Positions 17,241 through 25,157 of a stretch of DNA of 64,000 nucleotides are shown here, in pieces (within the stretch, counting starts at the first letter, position 1; every line of letters starts with the position of its first letter). This DNA comes from Ideonella sp. (GTDB lineage Bacteria; Pseudomonadota; Gammaproteobacteria; Burkholderiales; Burkholderiaceae_C). The notes under the pieces were generated by a model. That model was not told the DNA's origin and made no database searches. It worked only from the letters and a program-made list of their open reading frames with translations. Location: positions 124,001 to 188,000 of the forward strand of contig JADKIA010000029.1 in assembly GCA_016721465.1 (NCBI GenBank), written 5' to 3'. A program made the position numbers and the translations under genes.

Positions 17241-18671
17241 ATGGCAACCGAACGGCGCGAGTCCGAACCCAACCCCACCGCCGACATGGTGGCCGAGCTG
17301 GTGGCGCGCGCCCGCGCGGCGCAGGCCATCGCCGACGGCCACGACCAGGCCCGCACCGACGAGCTGGTGGCCGCGGCCGGTTGGGCCATCATGGAGCCCG
17401 GCCGCAACCGCGCGCTGGCCGAGCTGGCGGTGGCCGACACCGGCATTGGCAATGTCGACGACAAGCTGCGCAAGAACCACCGCAAGACACTGGGCCTGCT
17501 GCGTGACCTGCTCGGCGCCAAGTCGGTGGGCGTGATCGCCGAGCACCCGGAGTTGGGCATCACCGAGATCGCGCGGCCGGTGGGTGTGGTGTGCGCGATC
17601 ACGCCCAGCACCAACCCGGCGGCCACGCCAGCGAACAAGATCATCAATGCGCTCAAGGGCCGCAATGCGGTGATCGTGGCGCCGTCGCCCAAGGGCTGGA
17701 GCACCTGCGCGAGGCTCGTCGAACTCATTCACGAGCAGTTCCGCCGCATCGGTGCGCCGCTCGACCTGGTGCAGCTGCTGCCCAGCCCGGTGACCAAGCA
17801 GAGCACGGCCGAGCTGATGCGGCAGTGCGACCTGGTGGTGGCCACCGGCTCGCAGGCCAACGTGCGCGCGGCCTACGCTTCGGGCACGCCAGCCTTCGGC
17901 GTGGGCGCGGGCAACGTGGCCGGCATCGTCGACGAGACGGCCGACGTGGCCGCCGCCGCCGAGCGCGTGATGCGCAGCAAGACCTTCGACAACGCCACGA
18001 GTTGTTCGTCGGAGAACAGCCTGGTGCTGCTGGCAGCGGTGCGCGAGGCCATGGTCGGCGCACTGCGCGAACTCGGCGCAGTGCTGCTGGATGCGCGCCA
18101 GAAGGCCGCGCTGCAAACGCTGATGTGGCCGGACGGCAAGCTATCGCCAGCGGCCATCGGCCAATCGGCGACGCTGATCGCGCAGCGCGCCGGCCTGCCC
18201 GAGCTGGCGGCGCTGCAACCTCGCCTGCTGATGGTGGAAGAAAGCGGCATCGGCGACGCCTGCCCCTTCTCCGGCGAGAAGTTGAGCCCCGTGATCGCGC
18301 TGTACACCGTGCCCGATTTCGACGCGGCGGCCGAGACCGTGCGCCGCATCTACGCGCACCAGGGCGCCGGCCACTCGGTGGGCCTGCACAGCCGGCGCCC
18401 CGAGCGCGCGCTGCAGCTGGGCCTCACGTTGCCGGTCTCGCGCGTGATCGTGGAGCAGGCGCATGCCATCGCCACCGGTGGCAGTTTCGACAACGGCCTG
18501 CCGTTTTCGCTGTCGATGGGCTGCGGCACCTGGGGCGGCAACAACTTCTCCGACAACCTGAACTACCGCCATTACCTGAACATCACGCGCATCTCGCGGC
18601 CCATCCCGGAGAAGGTGCCCACCGAGCGCGAGATCTTCGGCGCCTACTTCGACAAGTACGGGGCCCATTGA
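17241..18671 (+). CDS. Acylating aldehyde dehydrogenase, SauS-like (sulfoacetaldehyde dehydrogenase candidate)
   Basis: 476 residues; ATG at 17241 with CAGGAG upstream. It belongs to the CoA-acylating aldehyde dehydrogenases: GVVCAITPSTNPAATP (cofactor and substrate region), NALKGRNAVIVAPSPK, the catalytic Cys in DNATSCSSENS, and GHSVGLHS. The C-terminal GGSFDNGLPFSLSMGCGTWGGN is shared with acetaldehyde and sulfoacetaldehyde dehydrogenases. In Cupriavidus necator, SauS reduces sulfoacetyl-CoA to sulfoacetaldehyde after SauT activates sulfoacetate. Here the next gene, overlapping by one base (TGATG), is an AMP-forming acyl-CoA ligase, the same pairing. The expected last enzyme, Xsc, is not in the window, so acetaldehyde or another aldehyde remains possible. 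Confidence 0.8.
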   Translation: MATERRESEPNPTADMVAELVARARAAQAIADGHDQARTDELVAAAGWAIMEPGRNRALAELAVADTGIGNVDDKLRKNHRKTLGLLRDLLGAKSVGVIAEHPELGITEIARPVGVVCAITPSTNPAATPANKIINALKGRNAVIVAPSPKGWSTCARLVELIHEQFRRIGAPLDLVQLLPSPVTKQSTAELMRQCDLVVATGSQANVRAAYASGTPAFGVGAGNVAGIVDETADVAAAAERVMRSKTFDNATSCSSENSLVLLAAVREAMVGALRELGAVLLDARQKAALQTLMWPDGKLSPAAIGQSATLIAQRAGLPELAALQPRLLMVEESGIGDACPFSGEKLSPVIALYTVPDFDAAAETVRRIYAHQGAGHSVGLHSRRPERALQLGLTLPVSRVIVEQAHAIATGGSFDNGLPFSLSMGCGTWGGNNFSDNLNYRHYLNITRISRPIPEKVPTEREIFGAYFDKYGAH

Positions 18672-20191
18672 TGCTGGCGGGTGCGCAGCGCACGGTGCGC
18701 GATCTGGTCGAGCACGCCGCGGCCGCTCGGCCCGACGCGGTCTATGCGCTGGACACCGAGGGCACGCGAAGCATCAGCCAGGCCCTGCTCGCCGCGAACT
18801 GTCGGCGCGTGAGCGCGTGGTTGGGATCGCTGGGCTGCGGGCCGGGCGACACCGTGTCGCTGGTGATGCCCAACGGCCTGGGCACGCTGCAACTGCTGCT
18901 GGGCGCCATGCATGGCGGGCGCATCGTGAACCCGGTGAACCTGCTGTCGTCCGCCGAGCAGATGCGCTATGTCATCGGCCACAGCGATTGCAGTCTGGTG
19001 CTGGCGACCGCCGATTGGGCCGACACCCTGCGTGGCGTGCTGTCGCAGATCGAGCGGCCGATCACGCTGCAGATCGTATCGGCCGACGAACTGCAATGCC
19101 CCGACGTGCCCGCCGCACCTGGTGTGCCCGCGCCCGCCGCCGGCGATGCCGCGCTGCTGATGTACACCTCGGGCACCACTGGCGTGCCCAAGGGCGTGCT
19201 GCTGACGCACGGCAACCTGGTGGCCAATGCCCAGGCCATCAGCGCCGAACACGGCTTGCACGCAGGCGACCGCGTGCTGGCCGTGCTGCCGCTGTACCAC
19301 ATCAACGCCTTCACCGTGACCATGCTGGCACCGCTGGCGCATGGCGGCAGCCTGGCCATGCCGCCGAAGTTCTCCGCCGCGCGTTTCTGGGCCCAGGCCC
19401 ATGAGCGTGCCTGCACCTGGATCAACGTGGTGCCGACGATGATCAGCTACCTGCTCGAGGGCGAGACGCCGCCGCGCGCGCAGACGCAGGCGCTGCGTTT
19501 CTGCCGCTCGGCCTCGGCCGCGCTGCCGCCCGAACACCTGCGCGCCTTCGAGGCCAAGTTCGGCATCGGCATCATCGAGACCATGGGCCTGACCGAGACG
19601 GCGGCGCCCTCGTTCTCCAATCCGCTCGATCCGGCGCAGCGCAAGCTGGGTGCCGTGGGGCGCGCCTCGGGCTGCGAGGCGCGGGTGGTGGACGCCAGCT
19701 TGGCGCCGCTGCCCGATGGCGGCACTGGCGAGATCGTCATCCGCGGTCCGAACGTGATGCGAGGCTACTACAAGAACGACGCGGCCACGAAGGAAGCCTT
19801 CACGCCCGACGGCTGGCTGCGCACCGGCGACCTGGGGCACCGCGACGCCGACGGCTTCTTCTTCGTCACCGGCCGCATCAAGGAGCTGATCATCAAGGGC
19901 GGCGAGAACATCGCGCCGCGCGAGCTCGACGAGGTGCTGCTGCAGCACCCGGCCGTGCTCGAAGCGGCGGTGGTGGGCGTGCCCGACAAGCACTATGGGC
20001 AGGAGATCCTGGCCTGCATCGTGCTGCGCGAGGGGCACGACGGGGCCATGGCCGAAGCGGCGCTGCGCGATTTCTGCACCGAGCGCTTGGGGCGCTACAA
20101 GACGCCCAAGGTCTTTCGCTTCGTGCGCGAGCTGCCGCGCGGGCCATCGGGCAAGGTGCAGCGCCTGAAGCTGCTGGACCTGCCGGCCTGA
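18671..20191 (+). CDS. AMP-forming acyl-CoA ligase, SauT-like (sulfoacetate-CoA ligase candidate)
   Basis: 506 residues of the ANL superfamily. The ATG at 18671 overlaps the preceding stop, which implies translational coupling. Motifs in order: the P-loop MYTSGTTGVPKGVLLTH (ATP binding), LPLYHINAF, GIIETMGLTETAAP, GWLRTGDLGHRDADGFFFVTGRIKE (A8 hinge region) and the catalytic Lys in PRGPSGKVQR. The reaction activates a carboxylic acid to its acyl-CoA through an acyl-AMP. The partner dehydrogenase and the upstream Bug binding protein suggest uptake, activation and reduction of one small acid; sulfoacetate is the best-known case. Oxalate- and malonate-CoA ligases are related alternatives. Confidence 0.82.
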   Translation: MLAGAQRTVRDLVEHAAAARPDAVYALDTEGTRSISQALLAANCRRVSAWLGSLGCGPGDTVSLVMPNGLGTLQLLLGAMHGGRIVNPVNLLSSAEQMRYVIGHSDCSLVLATADWADTLRGVLSQIERPITLQIVSADELQCPDVPAAPGVPAPAAGDAALLMYTSGTTGVPKGVLLTHGNLVANAQAISAEHGLHAGDRVLAVLPLYHINAFTVTMLAPLAHGGSLAMPPKFSAARFWAQAHERACTWINVVPTMISYLLEGETPPRAQTQALRFCRSASAALPPEHLRAFEAKFGIGIIETMGLTETAAPSFSNPLDPAQRKLGAVGRASGCEARVVDASLAPLPDGGTGEIVIRGPNVMRGYYKNDAATKEAFTPDGWLRTGDLGHRDADGFFFVTGRIKELIIKGGENIAPRELDEVLLQHPAVLEAAVVGVPDKHYGQEILACIVLREGHDGAMAEAALRDFCTERLGRYKTPKVFRFVRELPRGPSGKVQRLKLLDLPA

Positions 20192-20213
20192 TCGACGCCG
20201 GGCTTGGTGCCGA

Positions 20214-20672
20214 TCAGGTCGGCGCCAGGTCCTTCTGCATGAACACGCTCAGCGGATCCTCGGCATAGTCACCAAATGGCCCGCGGCGAACGAAGCCGGC
20301 GCGTTCGTACAGCCCCAAGGCCTCGGGCTGCAGGATGCCGGTCTCCAGCATCAGCTGGCGGCACTCGCGCGCGATGGCCTCGGTTTGCAGAAAGTCCAGC
20401 AGTCGCTGCGACACCCCTTGCCCGCGCCAGGCCGGCTGCACGAACATGCGCTTGACTTCACCCCACTGCGCGCCCAGCACCACCGCGCCACAGGCCATCG
20501 CCGCACCGGCCTCGTCGCGCACCACCGCGAACAGCACCTCGGGCTGCGACAGCGCTCGCACGTCGATGCCGTGGTGGCTCTCGGCCGGGTACAGCGGCTT
20601 CTGGTAGGCATCCAGCGCGTCGATCAGGGCCAGCACCTCGGGCTGGTCGGCGGGTTCCAGGCGGATGGTCAT
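20214..20672 (-). CDS. GNAT-family N-acetyltransferase
   Basis: 152 residues from ATG at 20672. The acetyl-CoA-binding signature is VKRMFVQPAWRGQGVSQRLLDFLQ (RGQGV as the Q/RxxGxG/A loop), followed by QLMLETGILQPEALGLYERAGF, the usual beta5-helix and the Tyr of the YxxxGF segment. The acceptor cannot be read from the sequence. It is convergent with the acyl-CoA ligase gene (22 bases between stops). On its other side it is divergent from the RutE-like gene. Confidence 0.88.
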   Translation of the reverse strand: MTIRLEPADQPEVLALIDALDAYQKPLYPAESHHGIDVRALSQPEVLFAVVRDEAGAAMACGAVVLGAQWGEVKRMFVQPAWRGQGVSQRLLDFLQTEAIARECRQLMLETGILQPEALGLYERAGFVRRGPFGDYAEDPLSVFMQKDLAPT

Positions 20673-20812
20673 GCGGTGTGGGGGCCAAGGTTCAGGTTCG
20701 GCGCATTGTGCCGGCGCGGGCTTTGGCAAAGCCAGGCGCGGGCTGGCCGATGGTGTTTCCCCCCACAATGTGGCCCACCTGCCCCGGTTGCCTGCGCACG
20801 AAAGACCCGCCC

Positions 20813-21397
20813 ATGAACAAGCTGTCCCCGGCCATCGATCTGGCCTTCACCAATGCCCGCACCTTCAACAAGTTCGACGGCCGCGCCATCAGCGAAACCC
20901 TGCTGCAGCAGGTCTACGACACGATGAAATGGGCGCCCACGTCGATGAACTGCCAGCCCGCGCGACTGGTCTTCCTGCGCAGCGCCGAGGCCAAGGCGCG
21001 CCTGAAGCCTGCGCTGTCGCCGGGCAACCTGGACAAGACCATGGCCGCACCGGTGGTGGTGATCGTGGCCATGGACACGCGCTTCTACGAGCACCTGCCC
21101 ACGCAGTTCGCGGCCTACGATGCCAGGCCCATGTTCGAGGCCAATGCGGCCCTGGCCGAAGCCACGGCGTTTCGCAACAGCTCGCTGCAAGGGGCGTACT
21201 TCATGATTGCCGCGCGCCTGCATGGGCTGGACTGCGGTGCGATGAGTGGCTTCGACGCCGCCAAGGTCAACGCCGAGTTCTTTGCCGACGGGCGCTGCAA
21301 GGCCAACTTCCTGATCAACCTGGGCCATGGCGATGCGGCGGGCAACCACCCGCGTGGCCCGCGCCTGCCCTTTGCCGACGTGACGCAGGTGCTCTGA
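20813..21397 (+). CDS. Nitroreductase-family protein, RutE-like (malonic semialdehyde reductase type)
   Basis: 194 residues, the RutE length. ATG at 20813 gives MNKLSPAIDLAFTNARTFNKF, then LLQQVYDTMKWAPTSMNCQPARLVFLRS, an FMN-contact region highly like RutE. Further on are VVVIVAMDTRFYEHLPTQF and CKANFLINLGHGDA. RutE reduces malonic semialdehyde to 3-hydroxypropionate in uracil breakdown; without other rut genes nearby, that role is uncertain, and a general FMN-dependent reductase is possible. A GST-family gene starts 5 bases after its stop, so the pair is probably one transcript. Confidence 0.87.
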   Translation: MNKLSPAIDLAFTNARTFNKFDGRAISETLLQQVYDTMKWAPTSMNCQPARLVFLRSAEAKARLKPALSPGNLDKTMAAPVVVIVAMDTRFYEHLPTQFAAYDARPMFEANAALAEATAFRNSSLQGAYFMIAARLHGLDCGAMSGFDAAKVNAEFFADGRCKANFLINLGHGDAAGNHPRGPRLPFADVTQVL

Positions 21398-21402
21398 TCG
21401 CC

Positions 21403-22008
21403 ATGAAACTCTATTTCTCCCCCTTTTCGCCCTACGTGCGCAAGTGCCTGGTCACCGCGCATGAACTGGGCCTGGACCAGCGCATCGAGCTGCTGCCCTG
21501 CGCCGCCCACCCGGTGCAGCGCGACGCCAAGCTCGTGGCCGACAACCCGCTGGGCAAGATCCCCACTTTCTTCAGCGACGATGGCCTGGTGCTGTTCGAC
21601 AGCCGCGTCATCTGCGAATACCTCAACGACCTGGGGCAAGGCTCGATCTTTCCGCCGGCCGGTCGTGCCCGCTGGGAAGCGCTCACCCTGCACAGCCTGG
21701 CCGACGGCATGCTCGATGCGGCGCTTTTGATTCGTTATGAGCTGACGGCCCGCCCCGAGGCCCTGCGCTGGGCCGATTGGCAGGCCGGGCAGATGGCCAA
21801 GATCGAGGCGGCGATGGGGGCGCTCGATGGCCAGGTGACGGCGCTGAAGGGGCGCGTGGACATCGGCACCCTGGCGCTGGCCTGCGCGCTGGGCTACCTG
21901 GACCTGCGCTTTGCCGACATGGCCTGGCGCTCGCGCCATGCGCCGCTGGCGGCCTGGTGCGCCGAGTTCATGCAGCGGCCGTCGATGCAGGCCAGCTGGT
22001 CGCTCTGA
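21403..22008 (+). CDS. Glutathione S-transferase family protein
   Basis: 201 residues. The thioredoxin-like domain begins MKLYFSPFSPYVRKCLVTAHELGL, a Ser-Pro-Tyr active-site start as in many bacterial GSTs, with NPLGKIPTFFSDDGLVLFDSRVICEYL holding the cis-Pro and the Asp-Ser glutathione contact. The helical domain contains VDIGTLALACALGYLDLRF. The substrate is unknown. It follows the nitroreductase by 5 bases, so a shared reductive or detoxifying role is plausible. Two strong hairpins lie just downstream. Confidence 0.9.
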   Translation: MKLYFSPFSPYVRKCLVTAHELGLDQRIELLPCAAHPVQRDAKLVADNPLGKIPTFFSDDGLVLFDSRVICEYLNDLGQGSIFPPAGRARWEALTLHSLADGMLDAALLIRYELTARPEALRWADWQAGQMAKIEAAMGALDGQVTALKGRVDIGTLALACALGYLDLRFADMAWRSRHAPLAAWCAEFMQRPSMQASWSL

Positions 22009-22045
22009 GCGCCCCAAGGACGCAGCCATGCGGCGCCCGTCCCCA

Positions 22046-22133
22046 GGCGCTCTCAAGCAAAGTGGCAGAGCCACATTTGCTTGAGAGCGCCGCCTCAGCG
22101 TCAGCCCGCTCGCCGCGCGCTGACGCTGAGGCG
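22046..22133. terminator. Two strong tandem hairpins between convergent genes
   Basis: Hairpin one, 22046-22091: GGCGCTCTCAAGCAAA pairs with TTTGCTTGAGAGCGCC and the stem continues inward as GTGGC/GCCAC. Hairpin two, 22091-22133: CGCCTCAGCGTCAGC pairs with GCTGACGCTGAGGCG around a 13-base loop. They separate the GST gene (plus) from the MFS gene (minus). There is no T run, so they could be a bidirectional terminator, a transcript-stabilising element or a mobile repeat. Confidence 0.6.
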
Positions 22134-22156
22134 GCTCTTCGGCGCACGGGCCCGAG

Positions 22157-23497
22157 TCAACGGCGCGGGAATGCCCGACCCATGCCGATGTAGATCAGCG
22201 CGCCGAGCAGCAGGGCACCGGCGGCGATCTGCAAGGCCAGCGCAAAGCCGGCGGCCTGGTTGGCGGCGCGGCCCAGCAGCCAGGCCGCCAACGGTGGGCC
22301 GAGGATCTGCCCCACGCCATACAGGGCGGTGAGCAGGCCCATCGTGCTGGCGATGTGCCCTGGCGCGAGCCGTCGCACCTCCTGCATCGCAAAGAAGGTG
22401 ATCGCGGTGAAGGGCAGGCCGAGCATCACGCTGCCAGCGACGAACCCGGCGAGGGTGGGGCTCCACAGCGGCGTCATCACGCCCGCCGCCTGCAGCACAT
22501 AGGCCGCCGCCAGTGCGCGGCGCAGGTCGCCGCTGACCTTGACGCGCGTGGACATCAGCGCGCCGGCCACCACGCCCAGGCCGACGATCGGCCAGAACAG
22601 GTCGAGCCAGGCCGAGCCGGGCAGGGCGCTGCGCGCGATCACCGGCAAGAAGGTGGCGGTGATGATGTAGCCGAAGCCGGCCAGGCCATAGGCCAGGGCC
22701 AGCGTGATGATCTCGGTGCCCCCGTGCAGGGCCGCCGGCGGCGTGGCCGGTGCGGGGCCCGATGGCACGGCCGCTGGCGGCGCGGTGGAGGTGGCGGCCG
22801 GCGCCGCGCCGAAGACCCTCCAAACCGTTGCAGTGAGCGCCAAGGCGAGCGCGCCGAACACCAGCCAGCCGGTGGTCGCGCGCCCGTGCAGCGCCACCAG
22901 ACCGGTCACCAGCACGCCGCTGAGCGCGATGCCGGCGCCTGGCCCGGTGTACATGGCCCCACCGATCGCGCCCTGGCCGCGGGCCGCCAGTTGTGCCAGA
23001 CACCAGCCCGAGCTGTAGACGAACACCAGCGCACTGGCCACGCCCGCCGCAAAGCGCAGCAGCGGCCACAGCACCGGCCATGGCAAGGCCATGGCCAGCG
23101 TGAGCAGGGTGGTGGCCACCAGGCCGCCGCGCACCATGGCCGGCCCATCGATCGCTGGCCAACGCCCCACCCGGGCCCACAGCCAGGGCTGGAAGGTGCA
23201 GGCCAATGCACCGGCCAGGTAGCCCAGGTAGTTGGCACTGGCCAGCCAGCTGGCCGCCGGCAGATCCACAAGGCCCTCGGCCAGCATCAGCGGCAGCAAG
23301 GGCGTGAAGGCGAAGCGGCCGATGCCCATGGCCACCGCCAAGGCGGTGGCGCCAGCCAGCGCAATGGTCCATGCGCCGGGGCTCGGCGAGGTGGGCAGGC
23401 GGTCGGCGGGGGCTCTGGTCACGTGGCGGCGAGGCTGGCTTGGGCGCGGAGGCGACCCCCGTTGCTGGTCACCGAAGGGCACCGCAGTGTGCCCCAA
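22157..23497 (-). CDS. MFS transporter, YbfB/YjiJ family
   Basis: About 446 residues if read from the most distal possible start; the true start is unclear (a TTG at 23497, a GTG at 23422), since no clear ribosome-binding site is visible. The conserved opening of the YbfB/YjiJ family is AMGIGRFAFTPLLPLM. About twelve hydrophobic segments follow, with a Pro/Ala-rich central loop (near residues 230-260) between the two six-helix halves. The transported compound is unknown. It is convergent with the GST gene and lies 18 bases from the end of the urate permease gene, which is on the same strand, so read-through from the urate arm is possible. Confidence 0.85.
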   Translation of the reverse strand: MGHTAVPFGDQQRGSPPRPSQPRRHVTRAPADRLPTSPSPGAWTIALAGATALAVAMGIGRFAFTPLLPLMLAEGLVDLPAASWLASANYLGYLAGALACTFQPWLWARVGRWPAIDGPAMVRGGLVATTLLTLAMALPWPVLWPLLRFAAGVASALVFVYSSGWCLAQLAARGQGAIGGAMYTGPGAGIALSGVLVTGLVALHGRATTGWLVFGALALALTATVWRVFGAAPAATSTAPPAAVPSGPAPATPPAALHGGTEIITLALAYGLAGFGYIITATFLPVIARSALPGSAWLDLFWPIVGLGVVAGALMSTRVKVSGDLRRALAAAYVLQAAGVMTPLWSPTLAGFVAGSVMLGLPFTAITFFAMQEVRRLAPGHIASTMGLLTALYGVGQILGPPLAAWLLGRAANQAAGFALALQIAAGALLLGALIYIGMGRAFPRR

Positions 23498-23515
23498 GCC
23501 ATGCGTTCGACCCGC

Positions 23516-25123
23516 TCAGTGCGCCTCGGCAGCCTTGGCCGCCTCGATGGCGGCGCTGTCGTCGCCTCGCCCACCGTTGAAGAACAGGTTCAGCGCAACG
23601 GCGCTCAGCGCGGTGAGCAGGATGCCCGATTCGAGCAGCGGGTGCAGCGAGTGGTTCATGTGCTGCGACCAGCGTGGCGCCACCAGCGGAATCATGCCGA
23701 AGCCGATGGACACGGCCACGATGTAGAGGTTGTTGCGGTTGCCCTTGAAGTCGACACCCGAGAGGATGCGGATGCCCGTGGCGGCCACCATGCCGAACAT
23801 CACCAGGCCTGCGCCGCCGAGCACGAACTGCGGCACCGACTCCACCAGCGCGGCCATCTTGGGCAGCAGGCCCAGCACGATCATGATGATGCCGGCGGCC
23901 ACGCAGACGAAGCGGCTGCGCACGCCAGTCACGCCCACCAGGCCCACGTTCTGCGAGAAGCTGGTGTAGGGGAAGGTGTTGAAGATGCCGCCGATCAGCG
24001 TGCCCAGGCCGTCGGTGCGCAGGCCGGCGGTGAGCTCGGTCTGGCTGATCTTCTTGCCGGTCATGTCGCCCAGCGCGAGGAACATGCCGGTCGACTCGAT
24101 CATCACCACGATCATCACCAGCACCATGGTGAAGATCAGCACCGGGTCGAAGGTGGGCATGCCGAACGCAAACGGCGTGACCACGTCGAACCAATGGGCC
24201 TTGCCCACCTTGTCGAAACTCATCTTGCCCATGCCCACGGCGACCACGCAGCCGATCACGATGCCCAGCAGCACCGAGATGTTGGCCATGAAGCCGGAGC
24301 CGTATTTGCTGATCAGCAGGATGGCCACCAGCACGAAGGCGGCGATGGCCAGGTTGTCCAGCGCGGCGTAGTTCGGGTTGTTGGCCTGCGGGATCGGGCC
24401 CGGCAGCTTGACGGCCGCTGGCGCGGGTGATGCGGCGGGGGCCGCGTTGCCCGAATTGCCGGCGGCATTGACGGCGGCCGTGGCGGCGGCCACCTGCGGC
24501 GCGGCAGCGGCTGTGGGCGACGAGGCCGCACCCAGCGCAGCGGCGGCACCGGCTGCCGAGGCGGCATCGATCTTGGCCTTGTCCACCGCGGCCACGAGCT
24601 TGGGCACGTCGGTGAACTGCGCCAGGTTGGCCGGGCCGCCCATCGCCCAGCCGATGCCCACGCGCATCAGGCTGATGCCGATGACGGCGATGATGGTGCC
24701 GGTGACCACCGGCGGGAAGAACCGCAACATGCGCCCGACGATGGGCGCGATGATCATCGAGACGATGCCCGCGCCGATGATGGCGCCGAAGATCGCCTGC
24801 GCGCCGGCCGTGCCCGGATTGGCGTTGGCCATGGCCACCATCGGGCCGACGGCGGCGAAAGTAACGCCCATCATCACCGGCAGCTTGATGCCGAACCACT
24901 GCGTCATGCCGAAGGACTGGATCAAGGTGACGATGCCACAGCAGAACAGGTCGGCCGAGATCAGCAGCGCCACCTGTTCGGGCGAGAGCTTGAGCGCGCG
25001 GCCGATGATCAGCGGCACCGCCACCGCGCCGGCGTACATCACCAGCACATGTTGCAGTCCCAGCGCGGCCAGGCGGCCGGTGGGCAGCTTTTCGTCCACC
25101 GGGTGGACATGGGTTTGGGCCAT
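23516..25123 (-). CDS. NCS2/NAT nucleobase permease, probable urate transporter
   Basis: 535 residues; ATG at 25123 follows GAGGAG. Family signatures are GLQHVLVMYAGAVAVPLI (the QH motif of helix 1) and FSQNVGLVGVTGVRSR (the QNxGxxxxTxxxSR signature). About 13-14 membrane segments are expected. Between helices, roughly residues 195-250, is a long Ala/Pro-rich insertion not usual in the family. It is the last gene of the minus-strand urate arm, 34 bases after puuD. That context, and the resemblance to bacterial urate/xanthine carriers, suggests it imports urate. Xanthine or uracil remain possible from sequence alone. Confidence 0.88.
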   Translation of the reverse strand: MAQTHVHPVDEKLPTGRLAALGLQHVLVMYAGAVAVPLIIGRALKLSPEQVALLISADLFCCGIVTLIQSFGMTQWFGIKLPVMMGVTFAAVGPMVAMANANPGTAGAQAIFGAIIGAGIVSMIIAPIVGRMLRFFPPVVTGTIIAVIGISLMRVGIGWAMGGPANLAQFTDVPKLVAAVDKAKIDAASAAGAAAALGAASSPTAAAAPQVAAATAAVNAAGNSGNAAPAASPAPAAVKLPGPIPQANNPNYAALDNLAIAAFVLVAILLISKYGSGFMANISVLLGIVIGCVVAVGMGKMSFDKVGKAHWFDVVTPFAFGMPTFDPVLIFTMVLVMIVVMIESTGMFLALGDMTGKKISQTELTAGLRTDGLGTLIGGIFNTFPYTSFSQNVGLVGVTGVRSRFVCVAAGIIMIVLGLLPKMAALVESVPQFVLGGAGLVMFGMVAATGIRILSGVDFKGNRNNLYIVAVSIGFGMIPLVAPRWSQHMNHSLHPLLESGILLTALSAVALNLFFNGGRGDDSAAIEAAKAAEAH

Positions 25124-25157
25124 CGGGTTCTCCTCGATCTCGTCGTTGGGTGGGGGG

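Noticed and set aside
22355..24430. A 691-residue plus-strand open frame across the MFS and permease genes
   Set aside because: Its translation is His/Gln/Arg/Gly-rich, typical of reading antisense to membrane protein genes. The minus-strand proteins have clear family motifs.
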